A DNA stretch of 5,366 bases. Origin: Opitutus sp. GAS368 (GTDB lineage Bacteria; Verrucomicrobiota; Verrucomicrobiia; Opitutales; UBA953). Location of the stretch: positions 1 through 5,366 of the forward strand of contig CAMDQP010000078.1 in NCBI GenBank assembly GCA_945906115.1, given 5' to 3'. The notes beneath the pieces are model-generated. The model saw nothing but the letters and a program-made list of their open reading frames with translations, was not told where the DNA came from and did no database searches. Both the position numbers and the translations under genes were made by a program. Every line of letters begins with the position of its first letter. The first letter of the stretch is position 1. This document shows, piece by piece, positions 5,118 through 5,366 of the stretch.

Positions 5118-5366
5118 CGTCAACCGCACCAAGCCCGGCGTGGATGATATCGTGCGCGCAGTCCAGGAGGCCGCCCAGAAGGCCGGCGTGACCCTCACGG
5201 TCGCGGACAGCTGGCCAATCAGTCGTGCCACCCTCCAGGGAGCCGACGCGTGCGGCGTGGTCGGCGGCGACGGCACCTTCCTCGGCGTCGCCGAAGCCGC
5301 CGCGCTCGAAGGCGTCCCGCTGTTCGGCATCAACCGCGGTAAGCTCGGCTTCCTCGCCGCCTACCC
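5092..5366 (+). CDS. nadK: NAD kinase, N-terminal part (cut by window end)
   Basis: The frame from ATG 5092 runs open to the window edge (91 full codons). NAD kinase phosphorylates NAD to NADP in the cytoplasm with ATP or polyphosphate. The N-terminal strand RRLTLVVNRTKPG is followed by the family's ATP/NAD site GGDGTFLGVA at residues 58-67, with Asp60 as the expected catalytic residue, and by INRGKLGFLA at 80-89, matching the NxGxLGFL motif of bacterial NadK. The length up to GGDGT fits the short bacterial enzymes. The start is supported because the left repeat copy has an ATG at the equivalent position (1314) and the similarity carries into the coding part. No clear Shine-Dalgarno is present; GAAGGG lies too far upstream. 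The gene was probably once directly downstream of the secreted-protein gene. A link between its NADP(H) output and the neighbouring NADPH-type oxidoreductase would be coincidental, given the insertion history. Confidence 0.93.
   Translation, partial: MAIRRLTLVVNRTKPGVDDIVRAVQEAAQKAGVTLTVADSWPISRATLQGADACGVVGGDGTFLGVAEAAALEGVPLFGINRGKLGFLAAY

Overview
The window is GC-rich and entirely plus-strand: no convincing minus-strand gene is present. It holds the 3' end of alaS, a ~350 bp intergenic stretch with two hairpins, a gene for a secreted protein of unknown function, a tightly overlapping three-gene operon, and the 5' end of an NAD kinase gene. Start codons lack clear Shine-Dalgarno sequences. 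This, the GC-rich codon use and the alaS / secreted protein / nadK arrangement suggest a Verrucomicrobia-like bacterium (possibly Opitutales). That assignment is an impression from sequence style, not a search result.

Layout: 1-195, C-terminal end of alanyl-tRNA synthetase. 196-543, non-coding, with a hairpin at 220-243 and a longer imperfect inverted repeat at 273-358. 544-1248, exported 234-residue protein. 1364-2236, 290-residue protein with one clear hydrophobic segment. 2233-3312, beta-ketoacyl synthase III-like enzyme with an intact Cys-His-Asn triad. 3309-4922, flavin-containing monooxygenase-like oxidoreductase with a hydrophobic C-terminal tail. 5092-5366, N-terminal 91 residues of NAD kinase, cut by the window edge.

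The most informative structure is a diverged direct repeat of about 136 bp that brackets the operon, at 1204-1339 and 4981-5117. Each copy contains the last 14 codons of the secreted-protein gene, its stop, the spacer, and the first ~9 codons of nadK. In the left copy the secreted-protein end is the working one and the nadK start is a dead relic that stops after 16 codons. In the right copy the nadK start is the working one and the secreted-protein end is a relic. The simplest reading is that the secreted-protein gene once ran straight into nadK, and that a ~3.78 kb unit carrying the three-gene operon entered this junction and left a copy of the junction on each side without damaging either gene.

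Within the operon, the genes overlap by 4 bp (GTGA and ATGA), so they are probably translated together. A condensing enzyme, a flavin oxygenase and a putative membrane protein suggest a small pathway that makes or modifies an acyl-derived lipid or metabolite near the membrane. No carrier protein, ligase or transporter is present in the window, and the product cannot be read from sequence. The nadK relic stops in a TGATG overlap with the first operon gene, so translation of the relic could feed into the operon.
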